Below, piece after piece: positions 7,943-16,090 of a stretch of DNA of 64,000 nt. Each line of letters starts with the position of its first letter. The first letter of the stretch is position 1. Under the pieces are notes generated by a model, which was given only the letters and a program-made list of their open reading frames with translations, was not told the origin of the DNA and did no database searches. Both the position numbers and the translations under genes were made by a program. Source of the stretch: Aeromicrobium stalagmiti (GTDB lineage: Bacteria > Actinomycetota > Actinomycetes > Propionibacteriales > Nocardioidaceae); contig NZ_JABSTZ010000001.1 in NCBI RefSeq assembly GCF_013283745.1, positions 1,382,406-1,446,405 on the forward strand, in the 5' to 3' direction.

Positions 7943-9304
7943 ATGAGCGCCACCTACACCGTCGTGAACCCCGCGACGGAGCAAGCCGTGACGGACGTCG
8001 CGATGGCCTCGCTCGCGGAGGCGGACGCCGCGATCGAGCGGGCTGCCGAGGCCTATCCGGCCTGGCGTGACACGGCCCCCGGCGAGCGAGCCCGCCTGCT
8101 GCGTCGCTTCGCCGCGGTCGTCGACGAGCACATCCCCGAGCTGGCCGAGCTCGAGGTCCGCAACTCGGGCCACACGTGGGGCAACGCGACGTGGGAGGCG
8201 GGCAACGTCCGCGACGTCCTCAACTACTACTCCGCGGCGCCGGAGCGGCTGACCGGTCATCAGATCCCCGTCGCCGGCGGCATCAACGTGACGTTCCACG
8301 AGCCGCTCGGTGTCGTCGGCATCATCGTGCCCTGGAACTTCCCGATGCCGATCGCCGGCTGGGGGTTCGGCCCGGCGCTCGCCGCCGGCAACACGGTCGT
8401 CCTGAAGCCCGCCGAGCTGACGCCGCTGACCGCGATCCGGCTCGCTGAGCTCGCCCTCGAGGCAGGCATCCCCGAGGGCGTCTTCACCGTCGTCCCGGGC
8501 AAGGGGTCCGTCGTGGGGGAGCGGTTCGTCACCCACCCGCTCGTGCGCAAGGTGTGCTTCACCGGCTCGACCGACGTGGGCAAGAAGATCATGGCCGGGT
8601 GCGCCGACCAGGTGAAGCGCGTGACGCTCGAGCTCGGCGGCAAGAGCGCCAACATCGTGTTCGCTGACGCCGACCTGGCCAAGGCCGCCGCCGCCGCCCC
8701 GTCGGCCGTGTTCGACAACGCAGGCCAGGACTGCTGCGCCCGGTCGCGCATCCTGGTGCAGCGATCGGCGTACGACGAGTTCGTCTCGCTGCTGCAGCCG
8801 GCCGTCGCCGGCGTGAAGGTCATCGACCCGTCCGACCGGTCCAGCGAGATGGGACCGCTCATCTCGGCGGCCCAGAAGGCGGCCGTCCAGGGCTTCGTCG
8901 ACGAGGTCGAGGTCGCCTTCGCAGGCGTCGCACCGCAGGGGCCCGGCTACTGGTTCGCCCCGACGGTCGTGCTCGCCGACGACCCGCAGCAGCGGATCTG
9001 GCGCGAGGAGGTCTTCGGGCCGGTCGTGGCGGTCATGCCGTTCGACGACGAGGCCCACGCGGTCGAGCTCGCCAACGACACCGAGTTCGGGCTCTCAGGC
9101 TCGATCTACACCCGTGACGTCGGCCGTGCGCTGCGCGTCTCGCGGGGCGTCGAGGCCGGCAACCTCAGCGTCAACTCGCACTCGTCGGTCCGCTACTGGA
9201 CGCCGTTCGGCGGCTTCAAGCAGTCCGGCCTCGGCCGCGAGCTGGGGCCCGACGCCCCGCACAGCTTCACCGAGGTGAAGAACGTCTTCATCAGCAACGA
9301 CTAG
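7943..9304 (+). CDS. Aldehyde dehydrogenase (NAD(P)+), PuuC-like role
   Basis: Oxidises an aldehyde to the acid with NAD(P)+; 453 aa, slightly shorter than the usual 470-500. It carries the cofactor-site motif VPWNFPMPIAGW, the general-base motif ELGGKSANIVF (about 230) and the catalytic cysteine in AGQDCCARS (about 262). The C-terminal PFGGFKQSGLGRELG stretch is typical. It starts 9 bases after the ligase gene with GAGGGAG ahead of the ATG. By position it would oxidise the aldehyde made after amine oxidation, giving a gamma-glutamyl amino acid for the hydrolase at 10196. Confidence 0.9.
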   Translation: MSATYTVVNPATEQAVTDVAMASLAEADAAIERAAEAYPAWRDTAPGERARLLRRFAAVVDEHIPELAELEVRNSGHTWGNATWEAGNVRDVLNYYSAAPERLTGHQIPVAGGINVTFHEPLGVVGIIVPWNFPMPIAGWGFGPALAAGNTVVLKPAELTPLTAIRLAELALEAGIPEGVFTVVPGKGSVVGERFVTHPLVRKVCFTGSTDVGKKIMAGCADQVKRVTLELGGKSANIVFADADLAKAAAAAPSAVFDNAGQDCCARSRILVQRSAYDEFVSLLQPAVAGVKVIDPSDRSSEMGPLISAAQKAAVQGFVDEVEVAFAGVAPQGPGYWFAPTVVLADDPQQRIWREEVFGPVVAVMPFDDEAHAVELANDTEFGLSGSIYTRDVGRALRVSRGVEAGNLSVNSHSSVRYWTPFGGFKQSGLGRELGPDAPHSFTEVKNVFISND

Positions 9305-9307
9305 TGG

Positions 9308-9396
9308 TCTCGACACACCGCTCGTTCCTCGGCGGCACTCGACCAACGAGTGCTCGCTGATCGAGTGCCCGTGAGGAACGAGCGGGTGTATCGAGA
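9308..9396. repeat. REP-like long imperfect palindrome
   Basis: The spacer between the aldehyde dehydrogenase and SDR genes is nearly all palindrome. CCGCTCGTTCCTC (9318-9330) pairs with GAGGAACGAGCGG (9373-9385), GCACTCGA (9335-9342) with TCGAGTGC (9361-9368), and the outer TCTCGACACA with GTGTATCGAGA. The tip contains CGAG-TG-CTCG. It could fold as a long hairpin in RNA between two co-directional genes. CTCGTTCCTC recurs in the spacer at 24131-24140, so it looks like a dispersed intergenic repeat. Confidence 0.75.
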
Positions 9397-9414
9397 TCAG
9401 ACAGGAGAGATCTC

Positions 9415-10182
9415 ATGGCAGGACGCATCGAGGGCAAGGTCGCCGTCGTCACCGGAGGATGCTCCGGCATCGGGCTGGCGACGGTCCGCCGGTTCGCCGA
9501 GGAGGGCGCCCAGGTCGTCATCGGCGACCTGGACGACGCCAAGGGGCCCGGCATCGCCGAGGAGGTCGGGGGCACCTACGTGCACGTCGACGTCACCGAC
9601 AAGGAGCAGGTCGACGCGCTGTTCCAGACCGCGAAGGACACCTACGGCTCGGTCGACATCGCCTTCAACAACGCCGGCATCTCGCCGCCGGAGGACGACT
9701 CGATCCTCGACACCGACCTCGAGGCGTGGAAGCGCGTGCAGGACGTCAACCTGACGAGCGTCTACCTGTGCTGCAAGGCCGCGCTGCCCTACATGCTCGA
9801 GCAGGGCAGGGGATCGATCATCAACACCGCGTCGTTCGTCGCGGTGATGGGCGCGGCGACGTCGCAGATCTCGTACTCGGCCTCCAAGGGCGGCGTGCTG
9901 AGCATGTCGCGCGAGCTGGGTGTGCAGTTCGCCCGCGAGGGCGTCCGCGTCAACGCCCTCTGCCCCGGCCCGGTCAACACCCCGCTGCTGCAGGAGCTCT
10001 TCGCGAGCGATCCCGAGCGCGCTGCGCGGCGTCTCGTGCACGTGCCGGTCGGACGCTTCGCCGAGCCCGAGGAGATGGCCAACGCGGTGCTGTTCCTCGC
10101 CTCGGACGAGTCGTCGTTCATCACGGCATCGACCTTCCTGGTGGACGGTGGCATCTCCGGGGCCTACGTCACCCCGCTGTGA
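9415..10182 (+). CDS. SDR-family dehydrogenase/reductase
   Basis: Short-chain dehydrogenase/reductase of 255 aa, classical type. It has the Rossmann motif VTGGCSGIGLATV (residues 11-23), an acidic residue after beta-2 (GDLDD) that suggests NAD(H), NNAGIS, a catalytic serine in INTASF, and YSASKGG (about 152) with the active Tyr and Lys. AGGAGAG precedes the ATG. It lies in the cluster between the aldehyde dehydrogenase and the gamma-glutamyl hydrolase and may oxidise an alcohol or hydroxy intermediate, for example from an amino alcohol. The substrate is not known. Confidence 0.9.
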   Translation: MAGRIEGKVAVVTGGCSGIGLATVRRFAEEGAQVVIGDLDDAKGPGIAEEVGGTYVHVDVTDKEQVDALFQTAKDTYGSVDIAFNNAGISPPEDDSILDTDLEAWKRVQDVNLTSVYLCCKAALPYMLEQGRGSIINTASFVAVMGAATSQISYSASKGGVLSMSRELGVQFAREGVRVNALCPGPVNTPLLQELFASDPERAARRLVHVPVGRFAEPEEMANAVLFLASDESSFITASTFLVDGGISGAYVTPL

Positions 10183-10195
10183 CGGGATGCCCGCG

Positions 10196-10885
10196 ATGAC
10201 CCGGCCCCTCATCGGCATCTCGACCTACCGCGAGCAGGCCCGGTGGGGCGTGTGGGACGAGTTCGCGGACGTCCTGCCGGCCGGCTACGCCCGCTCGATC
10301 GAGCGCGCCGGCGGGGTGCCTGTCCTGCTGCCGCCGGGCGACCCGTCCGGGGCTGCATCGATCGTGACCCGCCTCGACGGCCTGGTCATCGCGGGTGGGG
10401 CCGACGTCGACCCGGCGCGCTACGGGCAGGCGCCGCACGAGCGGACGGCTGCGTGGCGCGAGGACCGGGACGCCTGGGAGCTCGCGCTGCTCGGGGCCGC
10501 CCCGTCCGACCTGCCCGTGCTCGGCATCTGCCGGGGCATGCAGGTCATGGCGGTGCACGCCGGAGGCACGCTCGTCCAGCACGTGCCGGACGTCGTCGGG
10601 CACGAGGACCACTCGCCGGGGGGTGCGAAGTTCGGTGAGGTCGACGTCGACGTGCTGCCCGGCACCCGGCTCGCCGCAGCGATCGGCGCCAAGGGCGCGG
10701 TGCGCTGCCACCACCATCAGGCGGTGCGCGACCACCCCGGGTTCGTCCCGGCGGCCCGGGCCGCCGACGGCACGCTCGAGGCGATGGAGGACCCGTCGCA
10801 CCGGTTCCGCCTCGCGGTGCAGTGGCATCCCGAGACCCGGGACGACGCGGGCCTGTTCGCGGCCCTGGTCGCGGCGTGCGGATGA
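10196..10885 (+). CDS. Gamma-glutamyl-GABA hydrolase-like class-I amidotransferase (peptidase C26, PuuD-like)
   Basis: Cysteine hydrolase of 229 aa expected to release glutamate from a gamma-glutamyl amino acid. The N-terminus MTRPLIGISTYREQARWGVW is the family signature. The nucleophile is in GICRGMQVM (about 110), and the His-x-Glu pair is in VQWHPETR (about 207). PuuD performs the last step of the gamma-glutamyl putrescine route, and the ligase and dehydrogenases upstream fit such a route. An in-frame ATG at 10187 would add three residues. It follows the SDR stop by only a few bases, so it is in the same operon. Confidence 0.88.
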   Translation: MTRPLIGISTYREQARWGVWDEFADVLPAGYARSIERAGGVPVLLPPGDPSGAASIVTRLDGLVIAGGADVDPARYGQAPHERTAAWREDRDAWELALLGAAPSDLPVLGICRGMQVMAVHAGGTLVQHVPDVVGHEDHSPGGAKFGEVDVDVLPGTRLAAAIGAKGAVRCHHHQAVRDHPGFVPAARAADGTLEAMEDPSHRFRLAVQWHPETRDDAGLFAALVAACG

Positions 10886-10914
10886 GGGCCCTCGTCGGAT
10901 CCGCCCCGCTGGCC

Positions 10915-10920
10915 TAGGGT
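10915..10920 (+). promoter_or_regulatory. Putative -10 hexamer TAGGGT, leaderless type
   Basis: TAGGGT, then 6 bases, then the ATG of the ABC ATPase at 10927. This marks the exporter pair as a transcription unit separate from the catabolic cluster. Confidence 0.5.
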
Positions 10921-10926
10921 CGAGCC

Positions 10927-11829
10927 ATGGGGGTAGAGATCAGGGCCGAGGGTCTTGTCATGACGTACGGCGACGTGCGCGCCGTCGACGGGGTCAGCTT
11001 CACGGTGGCGCCGGGCGAGTTCTTCGGGCTCCTCGGGCCCAACGGTGCGGGCAAGACCACGACGCTCGAGATGGTCGAGGGGCTCCGCAAGCCCCAGGCC
11101 GGCTCGGTGCGCATCGACGAGCACGAGCCCTGGAAGCGGGAGCCCGCGCTGCAGCGGCGCATGGGCGTCCAGCTGCAGTCGTCGTCGTTCTTCGAGCGGC
11201 TGACGGCGCGCGAGCAGCTCGACACGTTCGGCGCTCTCTATGGCGTCGCCGCCGGACGCACCGACGAGATGCTCGAGCAGGTGGGGCTCGTCGACAAGGC
11301 CGACATCCGCACCGAGGACCTCTCCGGCGGCCAGAAGCAGCGCCTCTCGATCGCGTGCGCGTTGATCCACGATCCTGAGGTCGTGTTCCTCGACGAGCCG
11401 ACTGCGGCCCTCGACCCGCAGGCGCGGCGCAACCTCTGGGACGTCCTGCGCACGATCAACGACTCCGGGCGGACGGTCGTGCTGACGACGCACCACATGG
11501 ACGAGGCCGAGGTGCTCTGCGACCGTGTCGCGATCATGGACTCCGGCCGGATCCTGGAAATGGACACTCCCGCAGCTCTCGTGAGGGGGCTCGACGCGCC
11601 GGTGCGCATCAGTCTCGCCCCCGGCACCCTGTCGGCCGACGACGCGCGGGCAGTGGCCGGTGACGACGCCGTGGACACCGACGAGTCGGGGACGACGATC
11701 ACGACCCGTGACCCGTCGCGGGTGCTGAGCGACCTCGCCAACCGCGACGCGCTCGCGGGGCTGAGCGTCAAGGGGGCGTCGCTCGAGGACGTGTTCCTCG
11801 AGCTCACCGGACGGGAGTACCGGGCATGA
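10927..11829 (+). CDS. ABC transporter ATP-binding protein (ABC-2 exporter)
   Basis: Nucleotide-binding subunit of 300 aa for the permease encoded next. It has Walker A GPNGAGKTT (about 37-45), the signature LSGGQKQRLS (about 132), Walker B VVFLDEPTAALD (about 155) and the switch histidine in TTHHMDEAE. The C-terminal 80 residues form the extra domain typical of drug/lipid exporter ATPases of the DrrA/CcmA kind. It overlaps the permease by 4 bases. The cargo cannot be told from sequence; resistance or lipid export are common roles. Confidence 0.93.
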   Translation: MGVEIRAEGLVMTYGDVRAVDGVSFTVAPGEFFGLLGPNGAGKTTTLEMVEGLRKPQAGSVRIDEHEPWKREPALQRRMGVQLQSSSFFERLTAREQLDTFGALYGVAAGRTDEMLEQVGLVDKADIRTEDLSGGQKQRLSIACALIHDPEVVFLDEPTAALDPQARRNLWDVLRTINDSGRTVVLTTHHMDEAEVLCDRVAIMDSGRILEMDTPAALVRGLDAPVRISLAPGTLSADDARAVAGDDAVDTDESGTTITTRDPSRVLSDLANRDALAGLSVKGASLEDVFLELTGREYRA

Positions 11830-12884
11830 ACGCCTTCAGGTCGCTCGCCCGGGCCATGCTCAAGGGCTTCTTCCGCGACAAGATGGCGTTCTTCTTCGCC
11901 GTGATCTTCCCGCTGATGTTCCTCGTGCTGTTCGGTGGCATCTTCACCGACCAAGGGGCGTCGAAGTCCGAGGTCATCCAGATCGGTGCGGTCCCGGTGC
12001 TCGACGACACACCCCGGGAGGTCAAGGCCTCCCTCGCCGAGAGCCTCGAGATCACGACATCGTCCGACGAGAAGGACGCCATCGAGCAGGTCCGCAAGGG
12101 CGACGCCGACGCGGTGATCTCCCAGCGGGGCGACGAGCTCGTCGTCCGCTACTCCCAGGCCGACCAGGTCAAGGCCGCCACGGTGCAGGGCACCTTCCAG
12201 GCGATCGTGCAGTCGGCCAACATCGCTGTCACGGGCGAGGCTCCGCGCTTCAGCCTCTCGACCGACCAGGTCGAGGACGACTCGCTGAAGCCGATCCAGT
12301 ACTACACCCCGGGCCTGATGGGCTGGGCGATCGCGTCCGGCGCCACGTTCGGTGCAGCGACCAACCTCGTCGTCTGGCGCAAGAACGGGCTGCTCAGGCG
12401 CCTGCGCCTCGCCCCGATCCCGACCCGTTCGGTCGTGACGGCCCGCGTCGCGGTGTCGATCGCGATCGCGGTGGTGCAGGCGGCGATCTTCCTCGGCGTC
12501 GGCGTCGCGCTGTTCGGGCTACGCCTCACGGGGTCGTGGCCGATGATCGTCCCGCTGCTGGTGTGCGGCACGCTCGCCTTCATGGCGATCGGCCTGCTGG
12601 CGGGGGCCATCGCCAAGAGTGAGGAGGCCGCGGTCGGCATCGCCAACTTCGTCGTGCTCCCGATGGCGTTCCTGTCGGGGTCGTTCTTCCCGCTCGACGG
12701 CGCGCCGGGCTACGTCACGGCGATCAGCAAGGTGCTCCCGCTCAAGCACCTCAACGACGGCATGCTCGACACCATGGTCCGCGGCGAGGGTCCGGCGGCG
12801 GCACTGCTGCCCATGGCGATCCTGCTCGGCTTCGCGATCGTGGTCACCGCGATCGCGAGCCGACTCTTCCGCTGGGACGACTGA
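11826..12884 (+). CDS. ABC-2 type transporter permease
   Basis: Membrane subunit of 352 aa paired with the upstream ATPase. One transmembrane segment lies near residues 18-38, then a hydrophilic, probably extracytoplasmic stretch of about 120 residues, then about five segments from 165 to the end. The last part has the ABC-2 family pattern LPMAFLSGSFFPLDGAPGY followed by PLKHLNDGM. The two genes together form a complete export system. Cargo unknown. Confidence 0.92.
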   Translation: MNAFRSLARAMLKGFFRDKMAFFFAVIFPLMFLVLFGGIFTDQGASKSEVIQIGAVPVLDDTPREVKASLAESLEITTSSDEKDAIEQVRKGDADAVISQRGDELVVRYSQADQVKAATVQGTFQAIVQSANIAVTGEAPRFSLSTDQVEDDSLKPIQYYTPGLMGWAIASGATFGAATNLVVWRKNGLLRRLRLAPIPTRSVVTARVAVSIAIAVVQAAIFLGVGVALFGLRLTGSWPMIVPLLVCGTLAFMAIGLLAGAIAKSEEAAVGIANFVVLPMAFLSGSFFPLDGAPGYVTAISKVLPLKHLNDGMLDTMVRGEGPAAALLPMAILLGFAIVVTAIASRLFRWDD

Positions 12885-12909
12885 CCGGTCGGGCCGGCGG
12901 TCGCCTGGG

Positions 12910-13179
12910 CTAGAGGCCGCGCAGGTAGTCGGGGTCGTCGTCAGGGCCTCGCGGCCCGGGCGGCGGCGTCCATCCGCCGGTGTTGCGGGGCTTCGGCGGG
13001 GCGTCCTTGATGTGGCCCCAGAAGATCCACAGCAGCGGACCGGCCACCGGCACCAGCAGGATCACGAGCCAGACGATCTTGGGAAGCAGCCGGGCCTGGG
13101 CCTTGGGGGTGGCGATCAGGTCGAACACCGCGTACACGAAGAGAACCACGCCGAGTGCGACGAGAACAGCCTTGCCCAT
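12910..13179 (-). CDS. Small membrane protein with PLDc_N-type domain
   Basis: Protein of 89 aa with two transmembrane helices (about 4-25 and 32-52) and a proline-rich cytoplasmic tail (GGWTPPPGPRGPDDD). The sequence around KIVWLVILLVPVAGPLLWIFWG is the phospholipase D N-terminal transmembrane (PLDc_N) pattern, which also occurs in stand-alone small proteins. No catalytic domain is attached. It is divergent from the DUF4229-type gene. Its role is not known. Confidence 0.75.
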   Translation of the reverse strand: MGKAVLVALGVVLFVYAVFDLIATPKAQARLLPKIVWLVILLVPVAGPLLWIFWGHIKDAPPKPRNTGGWTPPPGPRGPDDDPDYLRGL

Positions 13180-13185
13180 GCCTCC

Positions 13186-13191
13186 ACCGTA
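13186..13191 (-). promoter_or_regulatory. Putative -10 hexamer TACGGT (minus strand)
   Basis: Read on the minus strand, TACGGT is followed by GGAGGC and then the ATG at 13179, so the hexamer and a possible ribosome binding site are directly joined. Confidence 0.45.
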
Positions 13192-13236
13192 TCGGGGTGT
13201 TCACAACCGGCAGGGCGTGTGGCTGGCGCGACGGTT

Positions 13237-13242
13237 TAGGCT
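13237..13242 (+). promoter_or_regulatory. Putative -10 hexamer TAGGCT, leaderless type
   Basis: TAGGCT, 6 bases, then ATG at 13249. Same arrangement as at 2385. Confidence 0.5.
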
Positions 13243-13248
13243 GGCGCC

Positions 13249-13515
13249 ATGAAGGCTTTTTGGACCTACACCCTGGCTCGCTTCGCCGTCCTGGCCGTGG
13301 TGTTCGCCATCGTGTGGTTCGCTGCGCCGATCTGGTTCGAGCGCACCGAGATCGTCAACATCTTCGTGCTCCTCGTCTCGCTCGTCATCTCGTCGGTCAT
13401 CTCGATCTTCCTGCTCGCCGGGCTGCGCGCGCGGCTCGCCGAGGACGTCCACGCCCGTGCCGAGCGGATGACCGCACGGATCGAGGAGTCCCGTCGTGCC
13501 GAAGACATCGACTGA
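13249..13515 (+). CDS. DUF4229-type small membrane protein
   Basis: Protein of 88 aa with two transmembrane helices (about 7-28 and 36-58) and a charged C-terminal helix ([20 protein letters not shown]). Size and pattern fit the actinobacterial DUF4229 family, often encoded near menaquinone genes. Its last 20 bases overlap the start of the Cds1-like gene, so the two are co-transcribed. Function unknown. Confidence 0.75.
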   Translation: MKAFWTYTLARFAVLAVVFAIVWFAAPIWFERTEIVNIFVLLVSLVISSVISIFLLAGLRARLAEDVHARAERMTARIEESRRAEDID

Positions 13516-14590
13516 GAGCCGCGACTGGATCGCCGAGGCGATCCGCCGCGTCGACGCCGACGCCAACCGCAGCGCCGACACGCACCTGCACGTCCTGCCG
13601 ATCCCGGTGCCGGGCATCGACCTCTATCTCAAGGACGAGTCGGTCCACCCGACCGGCAGCCTCAAGCACCGTCTCGCGCGGTCGCTGTTCCTCTACGCCC
13701 TGTGCAACGGCTGGATCGGCCCGTCGTCGACCGTCATCGAGGCGTCCAGCGGGTCGACCGCGGTCAGCGAGGCCTACTTCGCCCGGCTGATCGGCCTGCC
13801 GTTCGTGGCCGTGATGCCCGCCTCGACCAGCACCGAGAAGATCGCCCTGATCGAGTTCTACGGCGGTCGGTGCCACCTGGTCGACGACCCCGGCACGGTC
13901 TACGACGTCGCCCGCCAGTTGGCCGTCGACTGCGGCGGGCACTACATGGACCAGTTCACCTACGCCGAGCGGGCCACCGACTGGCGGGGCAACAACAACA
14001 TCGCGGAGTCGATCTTCGACCAGCTGTCGGCCGAGCCGCACCCCTGCCCCAGCTGGATCGTGGTCAGCGCGGGCACGGGTGGCACCTCGGCGACGATCGG
14101 CCGTTTCGTCCGCTACCGCCGCTTCGCGACCCGCATCGCGGTCGCCGACCCCGAGAACTCCGCGTTCTACGGCGGCTGGGAGCAGGACCGTTCCGACGTC
14201 ACCACCGACACCCCGTCGCGCATCGAGGGGATCGGTCGCATGCGCGTCGAGCCGTCGTTCGTCGGCGGCGTCATCGACGACATGGTCAAGGTGCCCGACG
14301 CCGCGTCGATCGCGACGATGCGCTGGGTCTCGGCGATCCTCGGGCGGCCGGTCGGCGGCTCGACGGGCACCAACGTGTGGGCGTCCCTCGAGCTGATCGG
14401 CGACATGCGCGAGGCCGGCGAGGTGGGCAGCGTCGTCACGCTGCTGTGCGACGGTGGCGAGCGCTACGCCCACACCTACTACGACGACGCGTGGCTGGCC
14501 GCCAAGGGCATCGACATCGCGCCCTACGTCGCGGCGCTCGACGAGTTCTCCGCCACGGGCGTCCTGCCCGTCGTCACCAACGGCGCCTGA
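13496..14590 (+). CDS. PLP-dependent cysteine synthase-family protein, Cds1 (cysteine desulfhydrase)-like
   Basis: Fold-type II PLP enzyme of 364 aa. The Schiff-base lysine is in [10 protein letters not shown] (about 53-62); [11 protein letters not shown] (about 82) binds PLP and substrate, and [10 protein letters not shown] (about 197) holds the cofactor phosphate. The overall form matches mycobacterial Cds1, which breaks down L-cysteine to sulfide, ammonia and pyruvate; a synthase or another beta-elimination reaction remains possible. The start is a GTG inside the end of the DUF4229-type gene, with GAGGAG 7 bases before it. No sulfur genes are adjacent. Confidence 0.8.
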   Translation: MPKTSTESRDWIAEAIRRVDADANRSADTHLHVLPIPVPGIDLYLKDESVHPTGSLKHRLARSLFLYALCNGWIGPSSTVIEASSGSTAVSEAYFARLIGLPFVAVMPASTSTEKIALIEFYGGRCHLVDDPGTVYDVARQLAVDCGGHYMDQFTYAERATDWRGNNNIAESIFDQLSAEPHPCPSWIVVSAGTGGTSATIGRFVRYRRFATRIAVADPENSAFYGGWEQDRSDVTTDTPSRIEGIGRMRVEPSFVGGVIDDMVKVPDAASIATMRWVSAILGRPVGGSTGTNVWASLELIGDMREAGEVGSVVTLLCDGGERYAHTYYDDAWLAAKGIDIAPYVAALDEFSATGVLPVVTNGA

Positions 14591-14620
14591 CGGCCCGACC
14601 TCGGTGACGAGGGCTGCCGG

Positions 14621-15127
14621 TCACGGGGCCGCAGGGGTGACCGGCACGATGTCGACCGACACGATGCGTCCGTCGTCGACGACGACCCGGGCCATCGTCC
14701 CGCGGGGCTGGCGGCGCTTGTCGGTCGGCGACCCGGGGTTGAGCAGACGCTGACCGTCCTGCTCGGTGTCCCACGGGATGTGGGAGTGGCCGAACACGAC
14801 CAGGTCGGCGTCGGGGAACCGGCGCCGCATCCGGGCGGCACGCCCCTGCTTCGGGCCGGAGTCGTGGATCATCGCGACGCTGACGCCGTCGAGGTCGAGC
14901 TCGAGGGTGTCTGGAGCACCCCAGGCGCGGACGTCGTCGCCGTCGTTGTTGCCGGCCACGACGTGCACGGGTGCGTACGCCGCCAGCTCGTCGAGCACCG
15001 AGGGCAGGCAGACGTCGCCGGCGTGCAGGATCAGGTCGACGTCGCGCAGCTGCTCGGCGACCGCATCGGGCAGCGCCTTCCAGAACCGGGGTGCGTGGGT
15101 GTCGGAGACGACGGCGACGCGCAGCAC
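14621..15127 (-). CDS. Metallophosphoesterase, YfcE/MJ0936 type
   Basis: Cytoplasmic phosphodiesterase-like protein of 168 aa. The metal-binding motifs are all present: SDTHAPRFW near the start, HAGDVC, VVAGNNDGD and FGHSHIPW. The GTG start at 15127 follows the menA stop codon directly; the frame is open further upstream, but that part overlaps menA. Both genes run in the same direction, so they form an operon. The natural substrate is unknown for most of this family. Confidence 0.85.
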   Translation of the reverse strand: MLRVAVVSDTHAPRFWKALPDAVAEQLRDVDLILHAGDVCLPSVLDELAAYAPVHVVAGNNDGDDVRAWGAPDTLELDLDGVSVAMIHDSGPKQGRAARMRRRFPDADLVVFGHSHIPWDTEQDGQRLLNPGSPTDKRRQPRGTMARVVVDDGRIVSVDIVPVTPAAP

Positions 15128-15128
15128 G

Positions 15129-16013
15129 TCAGGCGCCGATCGCGAGACCGATCGCGAGACCGGCGGCATAGACGAGCTCGGCCAGGCCGGTGTCGCGCAG
15201 CACGGGGATGAGGGCCATGCCCTGGGCGCCCGAGGCGACGACGGAGGCGCCACGGCCGATCAGGGGCAGGGCCGCGAGGCCCAGGAGGGCCCACGGGGTG
15301 GAGAAGGCGGCCCAGACGAGCATCCCGATCGCGACGACCATGAGGACGCCGTAGAGGCGACGGGTCCCGGCCTCGCCGAGCACCACGGCGAGGGTCTTCT
15401 TGCCCGTGACCGAGTCGGTCGGGATGTCGCGCAGGTTGTTGGCGACGAGGATCGCGCAGGCGAGCGCGCCGATGCCGATCGATGCCGCGATCGCCGGTGC
15501 GGTGATGTCCTCGATCTGGACGTAGGCGGTGCCGAGCACGGCGACGAGCCCGAAGAAGACGAAGACGCTGACCTCGCCGAGCGCGCGGTAGCCGTACGGC
15601 GAGGGGCCGCCCGTGTAGGTCCAGGCGGCACCCAGCGCGGCGACCCCGACCAGCAGGAGCCACCAGCTGGAGGTCGCGGCCAGCGCGAAGCCGAGCGCGC
15701 CACCGAGGCCGAGGAAGAGGAGTGCAGCTGCCTTGACCCGCCGGGCCGGCACGAGCCCCGATCCGACGAGCCGCAGCGGGCCGACGCGGTCGTCGTCGGT
15801 GCCCTTGATGCCGTCGGAGTAGTCGTTGGCGTAGTTGACGCCGATCTGCAGCGCCAGCGACACGCCGAGGGCCAGCAGGGCCTTCCACCAGACGACGGAG
15901 TCGGCGAACGCCGCCGCGCCGGTGCCGGCCAGGACCGGAGCCACGGCGGCCGGAAGGGTGCGCGGCCTCGCTCCGGCGATCCAGAGCTGGGCGGGGGAGA
16001 GCGAGGCGGTCAT
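15129..16013 (-). CDS. menA: 1,4-dihydroxy-2-naphthoate polyprenyltransferase
   Basis: Integral membrane UbiA-family enzyme that attaches the polyprenyl tail to dihydroxynaphthoate, giving demethylmenaquinone. The protein has 294 aa from the ATG at 16013; an in-frame GTG at 16031 would add six residues. The first aspartate motif is NYANDYSDGIKGTDDDRVGP, the MenA form, and eight to nine hydrophobic segments follow. It lies back to back with an HTH-like gene whose operator-like repeats sit in the shared promoter region, and near menE, menC and menD. The prenyl donor may come from the synthase at 46782. Confidence 0.93.
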   Translation of the reverse strand: MTASLSPAQLWIAGARPRTLPAAVAPVLAGTGAAAFADSVVWWKALLALGVSLALQIGVNYANDYSDGIKGTDDDRVGPLRLVGSGLVPARRVKAAALLFLGLGGALGFALAATSSWWLLLVGVAALGAAWTYTGGPSPYGYRALGEVSVFVFFGLVAVLGTAYVQIEDITAPAIAASIGIGALACAILVANNLRDIPTDSVTGKKTLAVVLGEAGTRRLYGVLMVVAIGMLVWAAFSTPWALLGLAALPLIGRGASVVASGAQGMALIPVLRDTGLAELVYAAGLAIGLAIGA

Positions 16014-16042
16014 GACCGACCAGTCTGCCACCCATATGCCAT

Positions 16043-16087
16043 GTCAACCTCCAGTTGACGCCATTTGGGTGTCAAGATAGCGTTGAC
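16043..16087. promoter_or_regulatory. Twin operator-like sites GTCAAS-N5-GTTGAC
   Basis: GTCAAC-CTCCA-GTTGAC (16043-16059) is a perfect inverted repeat. GTCAAG-ATAGC-GTTGAC (16071-16087) is a second copy with one mismatch. They are 28 bases apart in the divergent promoter region of menA and the HTH-like gene. The second covers TAGCGT (16078-16083), the likely -10 of the rightward gene. The arrangement suits a repressor, perhaps the HTH-like protein itself. Confidence 0.55.
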
Positions 16088-16090
16088 GGC

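Noticed and set aside
6353-9058. A 901-codon open frame on the minus strand opposite the ligase and aldehyde dehydrogenase genes
   Set aside because: The translation is low-complexity Arg/Asp/Val/Gly text with no motifs; it is the usual antisense shadow of high-GC coding DNA.
13496-13515. Overlap of the DUF4229-type and Cds1-like genes, considered as a frameshifted single gene
   Set aside because: Both proteins are complete for their families and the second has its own GAGGAG site, so it is a normal overlap.
14766-16058. Plus-strand frame of 430 codons opposite the phosphoesterase and menA
   Set aside because: Gly/Asp/Arg-rich shadow; the minus-strand frames carry complete motifs of metallophosphoesterase and UbiA families.
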